Of a stretch of 64,000 bases of DNA, positions 33,800 to 45,680 are shown in pieces. The notes under the pieces are model-generated. The model saw only the letters and a program-made list of their open reading frames with translations, did not search any database and was not told the origin of the DNA. The position numbers and the translations under genes are program-made. Every line of letters begins with the position of its first letter. Position 1 is the stretch's first letter. Source of the DNA: Sepiola atlantica (Eukaryota > Mollusca > Cephalopoda > Sepiida > Sepiolidae). Location of the stretch: NCBI GenBank assembly GCA_963556195.1, contig OY744517.1, positions 79,369,214 to 79,433,213 on the forward strand. Direction: 5' to 3'.

Positions 33800-34223
33800 T
33801 CAGGACACCCAAGAATGCATGGAGGGCAATCTCCACGATCATCTGACTCTCAACATCTGGCCCGAAACTAGTCAGATCTATATACCTTGAACTACTATGT
33901 GTGTAGCATTGATGAAATGAGGACTAATTAACATCCAGACAATACCCAAAATGCACAATAGTTCACTATAATCAGTATAATGTTTTAAATGAATAAGGGA
34001 CACTTCTGGTCCTGGATGGAGGTGGTTACTGAAGTTGAAGGTTAGGGTTACATAGAATAAATCTGTAATAAAATCATTTAAGAATATGTGTACAAATACA
34101 TTTGTTTCTGTGATGGGATATAGTTTATTAAATAATCAAATATGTCCTCAAATAGCTAATGCATTCTGTATTTTTGCATCATAGTTTACTTTAATTCATA
34201 TAATAAAGAATTTAAACAGTAAG

Positions 34224-34226
<3 letters not shown>
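33800..34226. other. No gene recognised
   Basis: Nothing seen besides AT-rich sequence leading to a TA tract. Confidence 0.45.

Positions 34227-34275
<49 letters not shown>
34227..34275. repeat. (TA)n microsatellite
   Basis: TA run. Shorter ones follow at 34459-34476 and 34514-34544. Confidence 0.95.
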
Positions 34276-34278
<3 letters not shown>

Positions 34279-34511
34279 AACAGTTTTTCATGGTAAACAA
34301 CTGATGATCCCTTAAATAATGTTAGAAGCAAACTAATATAATAACTGAAAAAGTTAAATTTACTTACATGAGTGATTTTCCACTGAACGACTTGGGACTT
34401 AAGTTTGTTTTTTTTGTTTTTTTTAATATAGTTTTAATGGTTGAGAAACTTCCAAGACTATATATATATATATATAAAATATAATAACACGAAATCACAT
34501 AATTGTCGATG

Positions 34512-34546
<35 letters not shown>

Positions 34547-34734
34547 TAGAAGAATACCCTCCCAGGAAAGGTAAAATCAATTCCCGAACAGAATTTAAGG
34601 GTCTTAAAAATTTAAGGGTCTTAAGAAGAAATTAAAATTCATTGAATCTTTCTTAATTAGTGTCTAATGACTGGATAAAATTTAATGCAAATCTGATATA
34701 TTTGGATTTTCAAATGGGAGGTTGTGAACTTTTT

Positions 34735-35015
34735 AAAATACACCAAAGAAACTGAAATTTGGAAAATATTTATTAATTGATATCCCCTATTGTTAAATTT
34801 TCACAAAAAAAACAAAAACGGAGGTATCTGAATTTTCACGATGGCATCGACCCCACCTTTTTACAACATTAAATTAAACTAAATATAGCCCACATTACGC
34901 CTAGCAGCTGTGTTCCAAAATTCATAATGATCGTTTAATTAGTTTAGGATTGAATTCTGTACATATCAAATATATAAACATATACACATACCTAACTTTA
35001 TATTATAAATAGAGA
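34735..35015 (+). repeat. Dispersed repeat, third copy
   Basis: Homologous to 17931-18215: ACCAAAGAAACTGAAATTTG, GTTCCAAAATTCATAATGAT and ACATACCTAACTTTATATTA occur in the same order. Confidence 0.75.
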
Positions 35016-35019
35016 AATT

Positions 35020-35750
35020 TGAAGAGCAATGGAATTTTTTCATCGACTTAGGTGACTCAAGTTCCTAATGAGTTAAAACAATTTTACAGAAAATAAAAAA
35101 AGTAGGATTTACATTCGTTGGTGACTAAGTAAATAATGATTGTCAGACATATCAACTTCAAAAGTTAATCTCCAACCTTTCAACAAACGGCTTCAAAAAT
35201 TACTATATTTTAAAAAAGTAAAGTAATAAAGCTTCTTTTCAAGCCCAAAGATTCATAGGACCGAAGCTAGTCTGTTATCAGTTTTACCTCTATTAATAAA
35301 GTGACTTGCAAAGCGTTTGAGTAAATTAATTACTTGAGTTAATTTTAACCCAAAAAAAAATGAAGGTGATTAGCTGTATGCCTTTTTCAGGTAGATTTTA
35401 TGATCTTTGGGGGCCAGTAAACGAACGAGTTAGCGCACATTTTCGTAAGAGTATCTTCAATACAGTGTACTGAAAAAAAAAAAAGCCACGCGCAAAAATT
35501 GAGTCACGCGCAAAAATTGAGCCACCAGCTCAAATTTCACCTTTTAGCTCTTTTTTTGAGGAAAACAGTTTGCAAAAAGTGATCTTTATTAAATAATAAT
35601 TAGTGATCTTTATTAAATAATGATTACAGAAATGACAAAACGCTAAAGTATAGAGTTAGTACTGCTGCATTTGACTCAAATACTTGCCTCAATTTATTTT
35701 AATATGGCATTGAATGGAACAAGGTCAAGATTTTTTTTAAATTAGTAATT
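35020..35750. other. No gene recognised; short tandem pieces
   Basis: CACGCGCAAAAATTGAG is repeated twice at 35488-35521 and GTGATCTTTATTAAATAATA is repeated near 35580-35620. Confidence 0.5.
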
Positions 35751-35829
35751 ATTTCGCCATTCTACTTGACAGTAATTATTCAAAGCTTTTGAAGATTACA
35801 TGATGTACTTTGGATCAATTCTTTGGTTC

Positions 35830-37205
35830 TCACCACAATGATTCAATTATATTGAAACCAGGGCTTTGTGCTGGCCACTCTTCCAAAAGTTGAATATCTT
35901 TAATCTACAAGAAACCTTTTTTGTTTTGCATTTAATGTGACAAGAGCTTTAAAATGGCTATCTTTTTTTTTTTTAGTCTGGCAAAAAATGAGACAGTTTT
36001 CGCAAGAAACTGAAAAAAATCCTTTTTAGCTCAATAAGGTCTCCACGGCAGTCTAAAATTTCGGGAGGAACTCTCGTTCAAACAATGGCAGAACAACACT
36101 AACACAACTTCCAAAAAATGCTCTCCCAACTGCACGAATCTCTTTCCTGTCTGCTAACGTCTACCATGTTTTGTCCGTCTGCCTCAAGGTCGTTGTATTT
36201 CGTTTTTTAAAACGGTTTGGTGTCCATGCATGCAAATCATCAACACCTACAAACATTCACAACTCTGAACGGCCTCCTGACAAGCAAAACATTGCTTTGA
36301 CCTCCATAAGTTCTCATTTCTATTATCACAGGTTTCCATCAACATTTATTAATTTCCTTTTACCATCGATTTTAATGTAACCAAAAACGATTCTGTGTCT
36401 AAATTTTGACTGCCTTTGTTGCGCATCTTGAATTTTGTTTTTCTCTCCCAGTGGTCTTACATATTCTCTTGCATTTTATTTATTTTTCTCCCACGGTGGA
36501 AGATTAGACACAAGGTCAGAAAAATAGGATTTGAAAAGCCAGCGCCCTAGAGAAAGAGCACTCTGGCCAAACAAAAATTGCCTGGGCAGCCCCGTCGGCA
36601 TTCTCTGGTGAAGACGCCACAAGTGATTAGCAATAAACTAATCCCATTTTTAAAGAGAGAAAAGGTAAAGCCTGGAAAGATGGACCTCCTAGAGCTGCAC
36701 CGGACCATACCTCAGACCGACAGAACAAGGCCATGCCAGCCAGTGTGCCCAAGACTTTGTCGGTTTAATTTTGGTATGAATATTCTCTTGCGTGATTTGG
36801 CTTTTATCATTAAAAATGACCTTTTGACACTTTCACGCATTTCATGTAAGATATTCATTTGACTGTTTCAATCTTCTTTTCCAGTGTTTTTTGGTTAATT
36901 AATTTTTTTGGATTCTGTACACCAATTCAAATCGTTTTTTCCATTATACTCAGCATACTCTATCGACTGAAACTGCATCGTTAAGAATATGACTCACTTG
37001 TTTGGCTGTCTTTCCAACTAACACTCTCACAATCTTTCATCTCTCTTGTCTAACATTTGGGTTATTACGGTTTTCTTTGCACTTAAAACACTTACAGTAG
37101 TAGCAAACATCTTTCGGGTGGCTTGTACACTGTTTCTCGAAATTCCTAACCGCCTGTCTATCTCACATTAAGTTATTTCCTTCATCTTTATTTCAGCAGA
37201 AATGT
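35830..37205 (-). pseudogene. Tc1-like transposase pseudogene split by a SINE
   Basis: The N-terminal helix-turn-helix part lies at about 36890-37205 on the minus strand (RRLGISRNSVQATRKMF, then RVLVGKTAKQVSHILND in another frame). The catalytic C-terminal part lies at about 35830-35960 (LLEEWPAQSPGFNIIESLW). The Tc1 family has W-P-x-Q-S-P-D-L-N-x-I-E-x-L-W, so the catalytic Asp is Gly here. A U2-SINE (36473-36779) sits inside the gene. Stops and frameshifts are frequent. TIRs were not found. The family call is good for the C-terminal part and moderate for the N-terminal part. Confidence 0.6.
36473..36779 (-). mobile_element. U2-SINE family copy with 12-bp TSD, nested in Tc1
   Basis: Perfect direct repeats ATATTCTCTTGC flank it (36461-36472 and 36780-36791). 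The minus-strand body has CAGCTCTAGGAGGTCCATC, TTTATTGCTAATCAC and GGGCTGCCCAGGCAATTTTT, ending in GACCTTATGTC/CTTGTGTCTAATC-type sequence and an A-rich AAATAAATAAAAT tail. The U2 head is absent, so it is 5'-truncated, as usual for target-primed insertion. Confidence 0.85.
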
Positions 37206-37613
37206 TAGCTATGATTTTAATATACAAAAAGTAAGCTAATTCCTAATTAGAAATGTGAATAATAGACTTTATCATCTGAAATCTTTCATTGGTTCAATAG
37301 TTTTGCATGGCTGTTTGTTTTTTTTTATTCAGGATCATGTTCCTCAAAGATGTGCATCTTCTGCTACACAGCACCTACAAAAACACACCTTTCCAATCCT
37401 CAATGATTACAGCCACTACTGATAAAAGAACACTACTAAACACTTATTTATAACATTGAGCACTATAAAATAACGTTTAAATAAATACCATTTCATTGGT
37501 TTTTAGAACTTAATTTTTCTTTTTTGTATTGTGAAATTACATATACATTATATATATATATTCAAATATTTGAACTTTGTTTTTTTCGAAAGCCAACTTA
37601 TCCATCTGTATTT

Positions 37614-37664
37614 CTCCTCTGATGATAAGATTTCGATTTTTGAAAAGCCTTGGCTTAAGGAAAG
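37614..37664 (+). ncRNA. Hammerhead-ribozyme-like sequence (plus strand)
   Basis: The core CTGATGA (37619-37625) is followed by a hairpin AAGAT-TTCG-ATTTT, then GAAA (37642-37645). Stem III can form between AAGCC and GGCTT (37645-37649 with 37652-37656), and position 17 is A37657. Stem I can form between TCCT just before the core and AGGA after the cleavage position. The first pair of stem II is a T/T mismatch where active ribozymes usually have G-C, so activity is uncertain. It is part of a repeat also found at 62.1 kb (inverted) and, as a half, at 27.5 kb. Confidence 0.55.
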
Positions 37665-37820
37665 AAAAATAAACACTAGTTTATTACTGACAACCTTGCA
37701 TTGAACAATTGAAATTTGAAATAAATTTGGACAATCGTCGCATATTTATCACTCTTTTTTCTTCTATCTCTCTATATATATATGTATGTATGTATGTAAA
37801 TTTCGTGTACAACAAAATCG
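37665..37820. other. Flank of the ribozyme-like repeat
   Basis: A short TATG/TA run lies at 37771-37797. Nothing else is recognised. Confidence 0.4.
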
Positions 37821-37822
37821 TA

Positions 37823-38262
37823 GGATAAATTTCAGAGTAAACATTTTTTTAATCAATGAAATGGGCGGGTGGAAAAAAAAATAAAATTGCTAAAATTTTC
37901 CTTAAGACCTTATCGTCTGACCCTCTAAGAGGAAACGTCAGAATGATAAATTAAAAACTAAGAAAATCGAATGAGATAGCCTGTGTAGACAAAAGATTTT
38001 GAAGCATCAGTTGGAGATCTTTAATGATTCAAAGCCACCATAGCGTTGAGAGATTCACCTTTTTTTTTTCTCAATCGTTTTCTCTAACTGAAACAATTTT
38101 TTCCCCTCATATCTCATTCAATTTTCTTAGTTTTTAATTTATCATTCTGACGTTTCCTCTTAGAGGGTCAGACGATAAGGCCTTAAGGAAAATTTTAGCA
38201 ATTTTCTTTTTTTTTTTCCACCCGCCCGTTTCATTGATTAAAAAAAATGTTTCCTCTGAAAT
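37823..38262. mobile_element. Foldback element with ~157-bp arms
   Basis: Arms 37823-37980 and 38107-38262 are near-perfect inverse copies, for example CTTATCGTCTGACCCTCTAA at 37909 against its inverse near 38161-38180. The 126-bp centre differs. The right arm ends directly at a TA tract (38263-38290). Confidence 0.88.
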
Positions 38263-38263
38263 G

Positions 38264-38295
<32 letters not shown>

Positions 38296-38310
38296 CATAC
38301 ATACACACTA
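38263..38310. repeat. (TA)n(CATA)n microsatellite
   Basis: TA then ACATA-type repeats at the foldback's right end. Confidence 0.9.
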
Positions 38311-39957
38311 GCAGGGCTACCCTACGTTGCCTGAGGAAAAACTTCTATCTCTATCTCTCTTTCCCCTTCCCTCTCCCCAACTCCCTCTTTCTCCTCCTCC
38401 CAGCCCATTCCTTTCTAGCTGGACATACAGACAACTGCTTTTCATATTATAGATTCATCAAGGAAGGAGTCAGCATTTTATTTCCAAATTAGTACATAAT
38501 AACACTGACCCCCCCCCCCACGAAACCTGGTTCAGTTGACCCCCAGAGAATGAATATTCCTTTCTAAACTTTAGATCTTATTCATCCAGGGCAATGCCAA
38601 TCAAGAAAATACCAACTTTGTGGGTCTTTGTTTAGTAGTTTTTTTTACTTTTAGCTGGACATACATACACACAGACAATTGTCCTTTATATAATAGAAGG
38701 TGAAAAATGTATCCTTATACCAAGATTAATGCAACATTTATAAGTTCTAAGATATACTGTAAACAAAATCTAGAATTAGGAGTTAACTTCAATTCTATAT
38801 AAACAAGAAAAACTAGAAATGTTGTACCTAAACAATAAATCAATGTTATGCTATGTAAAATGAATGGGTCATAGTATAAATTCTATACTATAAAATGATT
38901 TTAATTTTGAGGATTTAACTACACAGCAAGAGATATGGTTTAATTAAATCAGATTTCATCTGAAAGATAATGATCTCAGCTGTGATCTGGAACGTATCTA
39001 ATATTTAATTCTAATCAGAAATTAATTTCTATCTGCTTTAAATCACTTAAATGTCAAAAGCATGACAAAACCACCGGTTGCAGCCATCTTCTTCCAAATT
39101 ATTGTAGATAAAAAATTAATTTTTGTGAAAAAAAAAAAAGAAAAAAAATGGCCCCCATGTGCAAAATTAGAAAGTGATTTTGAAGCCCATAAACTGTCAT
39201 TTCAAAAGAATTAAAGTTTATTGGCAAAAATAAAGCATCATGGCGTTTTCTGCTCTTAAATCACAGAAAAATAAGTAGTTCTAGAAAATAACTGAAAAAT
39301 CACTTGACACCGATTTCTTGTGGATAATTCTATTTTCATGAAGTACTAAGAAGAATGCTAAAATTGTGTAAATAAAGAATGGAGACAAGGTTAAATTAAA
39401 AAAAAAAACATTGCAAGATATGCATATTTTATTTAATTAAATTTAAAAAAAAAATGTAGAGTTATCCATATTCATGAGTCATTCATTTTACATGTATCGA
39501 TTGATGCTAAAAGAAATATTTTATAAATGAATAAAGGAAAGCCAATCGAACAGGAATTAGTGAGACTAGATTCTGAAAAGGAAGTAATTCAAAAAATGTG
39601 AAAATAGTTTACAGTTTCATCTCATGTTATACAAACTGTTTCTGTTTAAAGAAACAGCCCCAACTAAACAGAAAAACAAAAATTGGTCATTAACATGTAA
39701 ATAAATAAGAAAAATGGTGTTTTTTTTATTTGCAAGTGTGTTTTATTATGACTATGGTCAAAAGGTATGTTTATGTTTTACTTATAATAATATATTTTGT
39801 TTGGTATCAGCATTATCTAACTTTTAGAGACAATAAAATCATTTTTTTAGTCATGCAATCCATTGGTAACTTTCATACGGATTAACTTAAAGAATCAGAC
39901 AATAATCAGAAGCATTTATCTCCCTCCCCTTCAAAGCACCTCATATTCGTAGGTTCA
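38311..39957. other. No gene; a short direct repeat
   Basis: AGCTGGACATAC occurs at 38418 and 38653 with similar 3' context (ACAGACAAyTG). C10 run at 38510. The rest is AT-rich with no signal. Confidence 0.45.
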
Positions 39958-39959
39958 GA

Positions 39960-40185
39960 TGAGATGATTTGGCTTTTTGGCTAGGAGCAAAGTGTAGTAT
40001 CTGTTCTGCTACTACAGTTTATCTGTTCTGTCTTCGATCAATGAAGGAAAAATATCCTTCTAGACTGAGGCAATTAAAATTTTTGTCCCAATCCAGAGTG
40101 CCTTTTTGTGATCTGGGTTTGTTCTCACGTTAAAAACCGACCTTGTGTCTAACTCTGCCCTCGTGGGGAAGCAATAGGGATTATT
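39960..40185 (+). mobile_element. Short U2-SINE subfamily copy with U2 head
   Basis: TTGGCTTTTTGGCTAGGAGC and AAAGTGTAGTATCTGTTCTG are U2 snRNA sequence on the plus strand. They are followed by the body shared with 33575-33790 and the end CCGACCTTGTGTCTAACTCT with GGGGAAGCAATAGGG. A clear target duplication was not found. Confidence 0.78.
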
Positions 40186-40189
40186 GGAT

Positions 40190-41210
40190 TTTTAAAAAAT
40201 CACCATAACATTGACAATTAAAATTAACAATAATGGCATCCACCTCTTTCATCATTATGAAAAAGTAAAATTCAAAATCTAAGATCAAAATGAAGATTGG
40301 AGATTTAGAATCTGGAAGTGGGAGGGAACAAAAAAATAAAGAATTTACTTTGTATTGTTTTACAGCAAAATGATACTTTTGGATGATTTAATGACGACCT
40401 ATTATGTATGATTCATTGAACAGTAGTTGCTATTTAAATTTTACTCATAGGGGAGCGTTAGATGCTTGCTGACCAACAAGTAAGAGAACACAGATGGGCA
40501 TCAAACTAACCTAACTTATCCATTATTATTATTTGATCTTTAAGAAAACAGTTTAGTAAAATTATTCCAAATATTTTAGTGGGTGCCGTAGGGAAGCATC
40601 CATGACTGATGGGGAAGGTACGTTAAGATTTAATGCTAGAAAACTAGATTAAACTAGTCTAAAAAATAAAAAATAAAAAATGTTTAATTTAAAAAAAATA
40701 AAATAAAAAGAGAGAGAGAAAAGAAAAGTAAAAAATACAATAAATCCATTTCTGTTTTAAAACTAATCCTCGAAGGAATGTTCTGCGATAAAACTCGGCC
40801 ATAAGTAGGTCGTTTTAATCATTGAAGTGCTAAAATAGAATTCTCCATAGCTTTTTTTTTCTTGGAGAAATCTTAAGCAGATAGTCAGTAACATCGCCAC
40901 CATTCTATCTTGAACTGACTGGCTTTGCTAAAAATGGGCTTATCAGGAAGACAGTTGCTAGATTAGATAAATGGCTAATACTAATCAATGACCAACATTA
41001 ATTCGAAATAACTAGAATAATTTATATCTATATTGCTTCTACGAAATCCAAGTATCGCTATTCAAAAAAATATTTTTTTCAAATTAAAATCCCTCTCACC
41101 TCATGAATATTTTTTCCAACCAACAGGTTTTTAAATAGAGGTTAATTAACTGTTTGGTTCAATTGTAGTATAGTAGCCGTTCGAATATCCTATATTTTGC
41201 ATAAATTGAT
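40190..41210. other. AT-rich, no gene recognised
   Basis: Includes A-rich sequence at 40660-40740. No coding signal. Confidence 0.5.
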
Positions 41211-41828
41211 TTATCTTAAATTGTATTTCTTGTCCCGAAATAAAATTGTACTTTGCTTTTTAATGTATATAAATTTAAACTTTTATTCAAAGATTTTCTC
41301 GGTTACGATAATCTTTTACTATTGTTATTAAATTATCGACTAGTAGGTTAACCTCTTTTTAAATTCATTTAGTTCCGTTAAAACTTGTTTTTGCGTATAA
41401 CACTTTTTAAGTAAAAATATTTTTGCAATAGGGTGTTTTATTGAATTTGTCGTTTCCTGCTCAAAATGGCGGGCAACTCTGACGTCAATGAATCGTCTGC
41501 TATTTTCCGACCTCACGAATGAGTAAGTAAACCCAAATAAATTGTTTGGGACTAATTTCAATTTACCTTAAATTCTTTTAAAGGAAATACAGTTGGGAAA
41601 GTAGTCCCCAAAATTTATTTGGGTTTATTTACTCATTTGTGAGATCGGAAACTAGCAGACGATTCATCGCTGTCTGAGTTGTCCGTCATTTTGAGCAAGA
41701 AACGACAAATTTACGGTTTTAAAAAAAAAAAAATTTTTTTTTTTTTAAAATGGCCGCCACCGATTAAAGCATTGAATTACGATTACAATCAACATTATTT
41801 CATGGCAAGAAATACAATTTAAGACCAA
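41211..41828. mobile_element. Foldback element containing a CRE-like octamer
   Basis: Two blocks are inverted: 41437-41551 against 41605-41718 (AATCGTCTGCTATTTTCCGA-type) and CTTAAATTGTATTTCTTG near 41217 against its inverse near 41805-41825. The intervening parts of the arms have diverged. The left arm holds a perfect TGACGTCA at 41480-41487, which is lost in the right arm. Non-coding. Confidence 0.78.
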
Positions 41829-42124
41829 CAATCGGGTGAAACCAAAGCGAAATAGTTGCCTAATACTCCGATTTTTGTGGGCGTACAATTAGCAATGAAT
41901 GAGAGTAGACGTTAAAGATGAATTGAAATTAACACGGAAAAAGATTTATTTTTCTTGGTCAATTTGAAACCGTGCAGGTTAAAAATAACTACAATAAACG
42001 TTGCAAAAAGAAACATTTAAACATTTTTTTTTTACTTTACTTCCTAACAATAATAGAATAACAAGAAAAAAAGAACGAGAATGAATTCTTTGATAAGTCA
42101 GAGGCGCGTTCGAAAATTCATGTT

Positions 42125-42405
42125 TCGTTTTAGAATCAAAAATTAACCATAATACCAGACTTTTGCATTTGAAGTTTAATTCTAGCCAGAAATCACTTTC
42201 TAATCGACAGCTTAAAACCCACTTGAATTCCATGAAGTAATCAGTGTCGGTCATTTTGACAGCTATAAAAAAAAATGTCCAGCATCCGTTTACTTCGAAA
42301 ATGTCTTTATAGCCTTTAAACTGTCGATTAGAACGTAATTTCTGGCTAGAATTGAAGGCAAACAAAAGTCAAGTATTATGGCTCATTTTTTGCCCTTAAA
42401 CCAAA
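42125..42405. mobile_element. Foldback element with ~90-bp arms
   Basis: Arms about 42130-42218 and 42313-42403 are inverted copies (AATTCTAGCCAGAAATCACT against TAATTTCTGGCTAGAATTG). The minus-strand ORF 41979-42365 crosses this element and is not a gene. Confidence 0.78.
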
Positions 42406-42409
42406 GGAA

Positions 42410-43160
42410 GACATGGATTTTCAAAGAACTGATAAAAAATAGACTAATTAATTAGATATTTGTGGAATTTGTTCACAAATGAGAGTAGCAGGTTAGGGTT
42501 ATTCACAGGCAGAAGAAACTATTTACTCAAAGAGAAATGGTTTTCAATATTTTTTTCAGAATGAGCAGGCATTTATTTATTTATTTTTTTAACTCGCATA
42601 ATCAATTGCATCAAGTTGGTTTAAATTTACTTACTACAGAAACACCGAAATCTCAAAATGACAAATAAAAATCAGAATCGTTTAAATTAAATGTTTGTTT
42701 TTTTTCGTTCAGTCAGAGAAGCAAGATCAAAAGAGAAAGTAAGACTACATATTTATCAAGAAGGTTAGCTAAAAATTATTGTTAAGAGGAAGAGAGTTAT
42801 GGCGAAGGAGGAGGCCTACAGACCCGGTAGAAAAGGAATAGAAATGGTTTTTGAAAAGCCAAAATTAGCAGGAAATGTTATTCACGGATTATCATACACA
42901 TTGAATAAAAAGGAAACCTTGGATAGGTGAATTAATTATATAGAAATAATTTGCTAAAATGGGAAAGTGAATCTGTCAAGCTGAAACCATTATGTGTCTA
43001 GAGAGAATCGCTGTGTCGAAAAAGGTTGCTGCAACAAGATAGCAGTAGTAATAGTAGAAGTTGTAGTAGTAAACTCCATATTGAATACTAAACAGCCAGA
43101 GACCCATAAGTATAATTTATGAAAATCGAGGTTGACTGACTTAAAGCAAACAATGTAAAT
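42410..43160. other. No gene recognised
   Basis: Nothing beyond AT-rich intron-like sequence. Confidence 0.45.
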
Positions 43161-43170
43161 GTGATATTAA

Positions 43171-43740
43171 ATGATGACTTCTGTGTTACTTAGTAAGATG
43201 CAGACGATAACAAATATGGCTATATTGAGGAGAGAGAAAGAAGAACAGAAGAAAAAAAAAGACTCATTCATAAAACTAGAATTAGATATGGATGAAAAAG
43301 GTGGGAGTACTGGAGTAGTCGGGGATTATCGTCATCCATTCATTATTATTATTATGATGATTGTGATTATGTGACGTTTGAGATAAATGTTGATCTTCTG
43401 TGGTTGATGGGGAGGGGAGCGATAGCTAAAAGTAACCGAGCAGAAACAGAAAGAGGTAAAAAAAAAAAATGGCAAGCGGGGACGACGACGGTGATGAGTA
43501 GGAAATGAAAGGGTTTGCATGGTTGAACAGAATGAGGCACGCGAGGCACGCGCGCTGTCATCCCCACCGGGGGGGGGGGGGGGGGGGCTGGAAACCCGAC
43601 TCCCGCAGGTGCTCAGAATAAAAGAAAGAAAGGAGAGGGGGATCACGCAGGTTGAGAAAAAAAAACAAAAAAAACACAGAATTAAGATAACAATAACCAT
43701 CGTCAACAAGAATGAAAAGGGATGACGCGACCACCGCCAA
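43171..43740. other. Purine-rich stretch with a G19 run
   Basis: Less AT-rich than its surroundings and strongly purine-biased on the plus strand. A run of about 19 G lies at 43569-43587 next to CACGCGAGGCACGCGCGC. ORFs on both strands are low-complexity artefacts. It could form a G-quadruplex. No exon is recognised. Confidence 0.5.
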
Positions 43741-44740
43741 ATAAAAATAAAAATGGAGGTGCGCCTAAAATTATAAGAATAAATAAGCGTATAAAAAGAC
43801 TTTGTGGTTGAAATGTAAAAAAAAAAAAATAATCTGGGTGAAAAGTTACAGGTGTATGAGGAAAATATCATTAAAACATAATAGAAAAATTATATATGCA
43901 AAAAAAGTTTTTAAAAAAAAGTCAATTACAAACAACATTGTCATCTGCAAACATACGGCGAGTTTTAAAAATATATATGTATAATTTCATGTTTTCTTAT
44001 ATTTTAATACCGACAAATGCAATAAAGTGCATTAAGATTAGAAAGAAAAAGACATGACTTACTGATTTATTTCAAATGTTTAAACACGTGTATTTCAATT
44101 AAATAATCATTTAAATTGACAAAGAAAGCCGATTCTGATCCAATATAACTATGATTAATCATGCAGAAAATTTTAGAAAATAATCATTAACAAAAGAAAA
44201 ACATCAAAAATTAATTCTCTCCGATATACAGATTTTTAGTGGACCTTATTTATTTATTTACAATTTAGAGGATATAAGTTAGTATTTTAAAAATACTGAC
44301 AAACTATTTTAAATATGTTGCATGTGAGTAAATATTTAAAAAATTAAACTGAAAGAGAAAACAATGGCCTTTTTGTGAAAGGTATAATATAGACATGTTC
44401 GAAAGCTGTAAAAGCAACATGTCGGAAACTGAAATAATATTTGATACAAATTATGTAGGTACAGAAATGAAATGAAAATTTAACACCAATAGTAATGCAC
44501 ACATCATTGTCCAATTTATAAAACATACAAATACATTTCCATTCATTAATAACGAATGACTAAAAATAATTTTAAAGTTTTAAAAAAATGTCAACAAAAC
44601 GATATCTAGGGTAAATTTCCAACACAAACAAAATATTCAAATTTAAATTCATTCCAAAAACAAAAACAAATTCAAAAACATTCAGGCTGAAGTATATTTT
44701 AGGTTAAAAAAAAAAACTCAGCACTGTTAAAAATTAATAT
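43741..44740. other. AT-rich, no gene recognised
   Basis: No motifs or repeats seen. Confidence 0.45.
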
Positions 44741-44749
44741 TTGTTGAAA

Positions 44750-45240
44750 AAATTTTCAGAAGACATTTTGAACCATAGTAATCATATTCCATAAAAAAAG
44801 TAGTTTTTTTTTAACAGAAAAAAAGTATTTTGAACAATTTAAAATTATTTTTCTAAGAATAGCACTTATATGAACAAGTAAAAATACATTTAATAACATA
44901 TTACGGTTTTTACATTGGGTAAACGAAAGTTGAGACGACAGTGAGGAATGAGTGAAGCCTTGTTCCACACCTATCTATACGAGCACGCTTGGTGATGAAG
45001 TATGCGTGGTATAGACGTATTTGTAACTATCTGGGGGAGAATATCTAATGTAAAAACTGTAATGTTATTAAATGTATTTTTTACTTGTTCATATAAGTGC
45101 TAATCTTAGAAAAAAATTAAACAATTGTTAAAAAAAAAAAATTTCCAAATTATTTTTTTTGTTGAAAAAAAAAAAAAAAAAAAAAAAAAATTTATGGAAT
45201 ATAAATTGATTCACTATGATTCAAAATGTCCTCTCCTGAA
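44750..45240. mobile_element. Foldback element with ~165-190-bp arms
   Basis: Arms 44750-44915 and 45047-45240 are inverted copies (CTTATATGAACAAGTAAAAA against TTTTTACTTGTTCATATAAG). The right arm is expanded by poly-A (45166-45190). The 130-bp centre is the only GC-balanced part. Confidence 0.85.
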
Positions 45241-45339
45241 AAAAATGTTAAAAAAAAAAAATTGACAATGTTATGAGTTTTTTTACCCTATTATATAGTT
45301 TAGCCAACAGCCAAACATAATCTTATAAATTAATTATTA

Positions 45340-45590
45340 ATATGTTATATTGAAGATTTCAGCTTTAAGATGACTACCAGTGAAACAACATGATCTTAAT
45401 CAAATTAGTTATAGTTTTATAACAATTTGATCAATTAATAATTTAATGATAAAACAATACCGTAATAGGTTGTATTATTTGGTTATTAAATTACTATCTT
45501 AACTAAATTGCTATAAAACTATAACTAATTTGGTTCAGATGTTTCAATGGCAGCCATCTTAAGGTTGACATCTTCAATATAATCTATTGA
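45340..45590. mobile_element. Foldback element with ~100-bp arms
   Basis: Arms 45340-45440 and 45478-45590 are inverted copies (AATTAGTTATAGTTTTATA and its inverse, and TATATTGAAGAT against ATCTTCAATATA). Non-coding. Confidence 0.82.
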
Positions 45591-45680
45591 AACTATTTGT
45601 AATATCAATTAAGAGCTTACACTTCAAACATCTTTATTTTTTTCTGAACCGTTTAGTATTAAGTAATATTTAACGTTTTT

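Noticed and set aside
43332..43871. 179-codon minus-strand ORF
   Set aside because: It is the reverse of a purine-rich, G-run-containing stretch. The product is low-complexity Phe/Ser/Pro with no domain.
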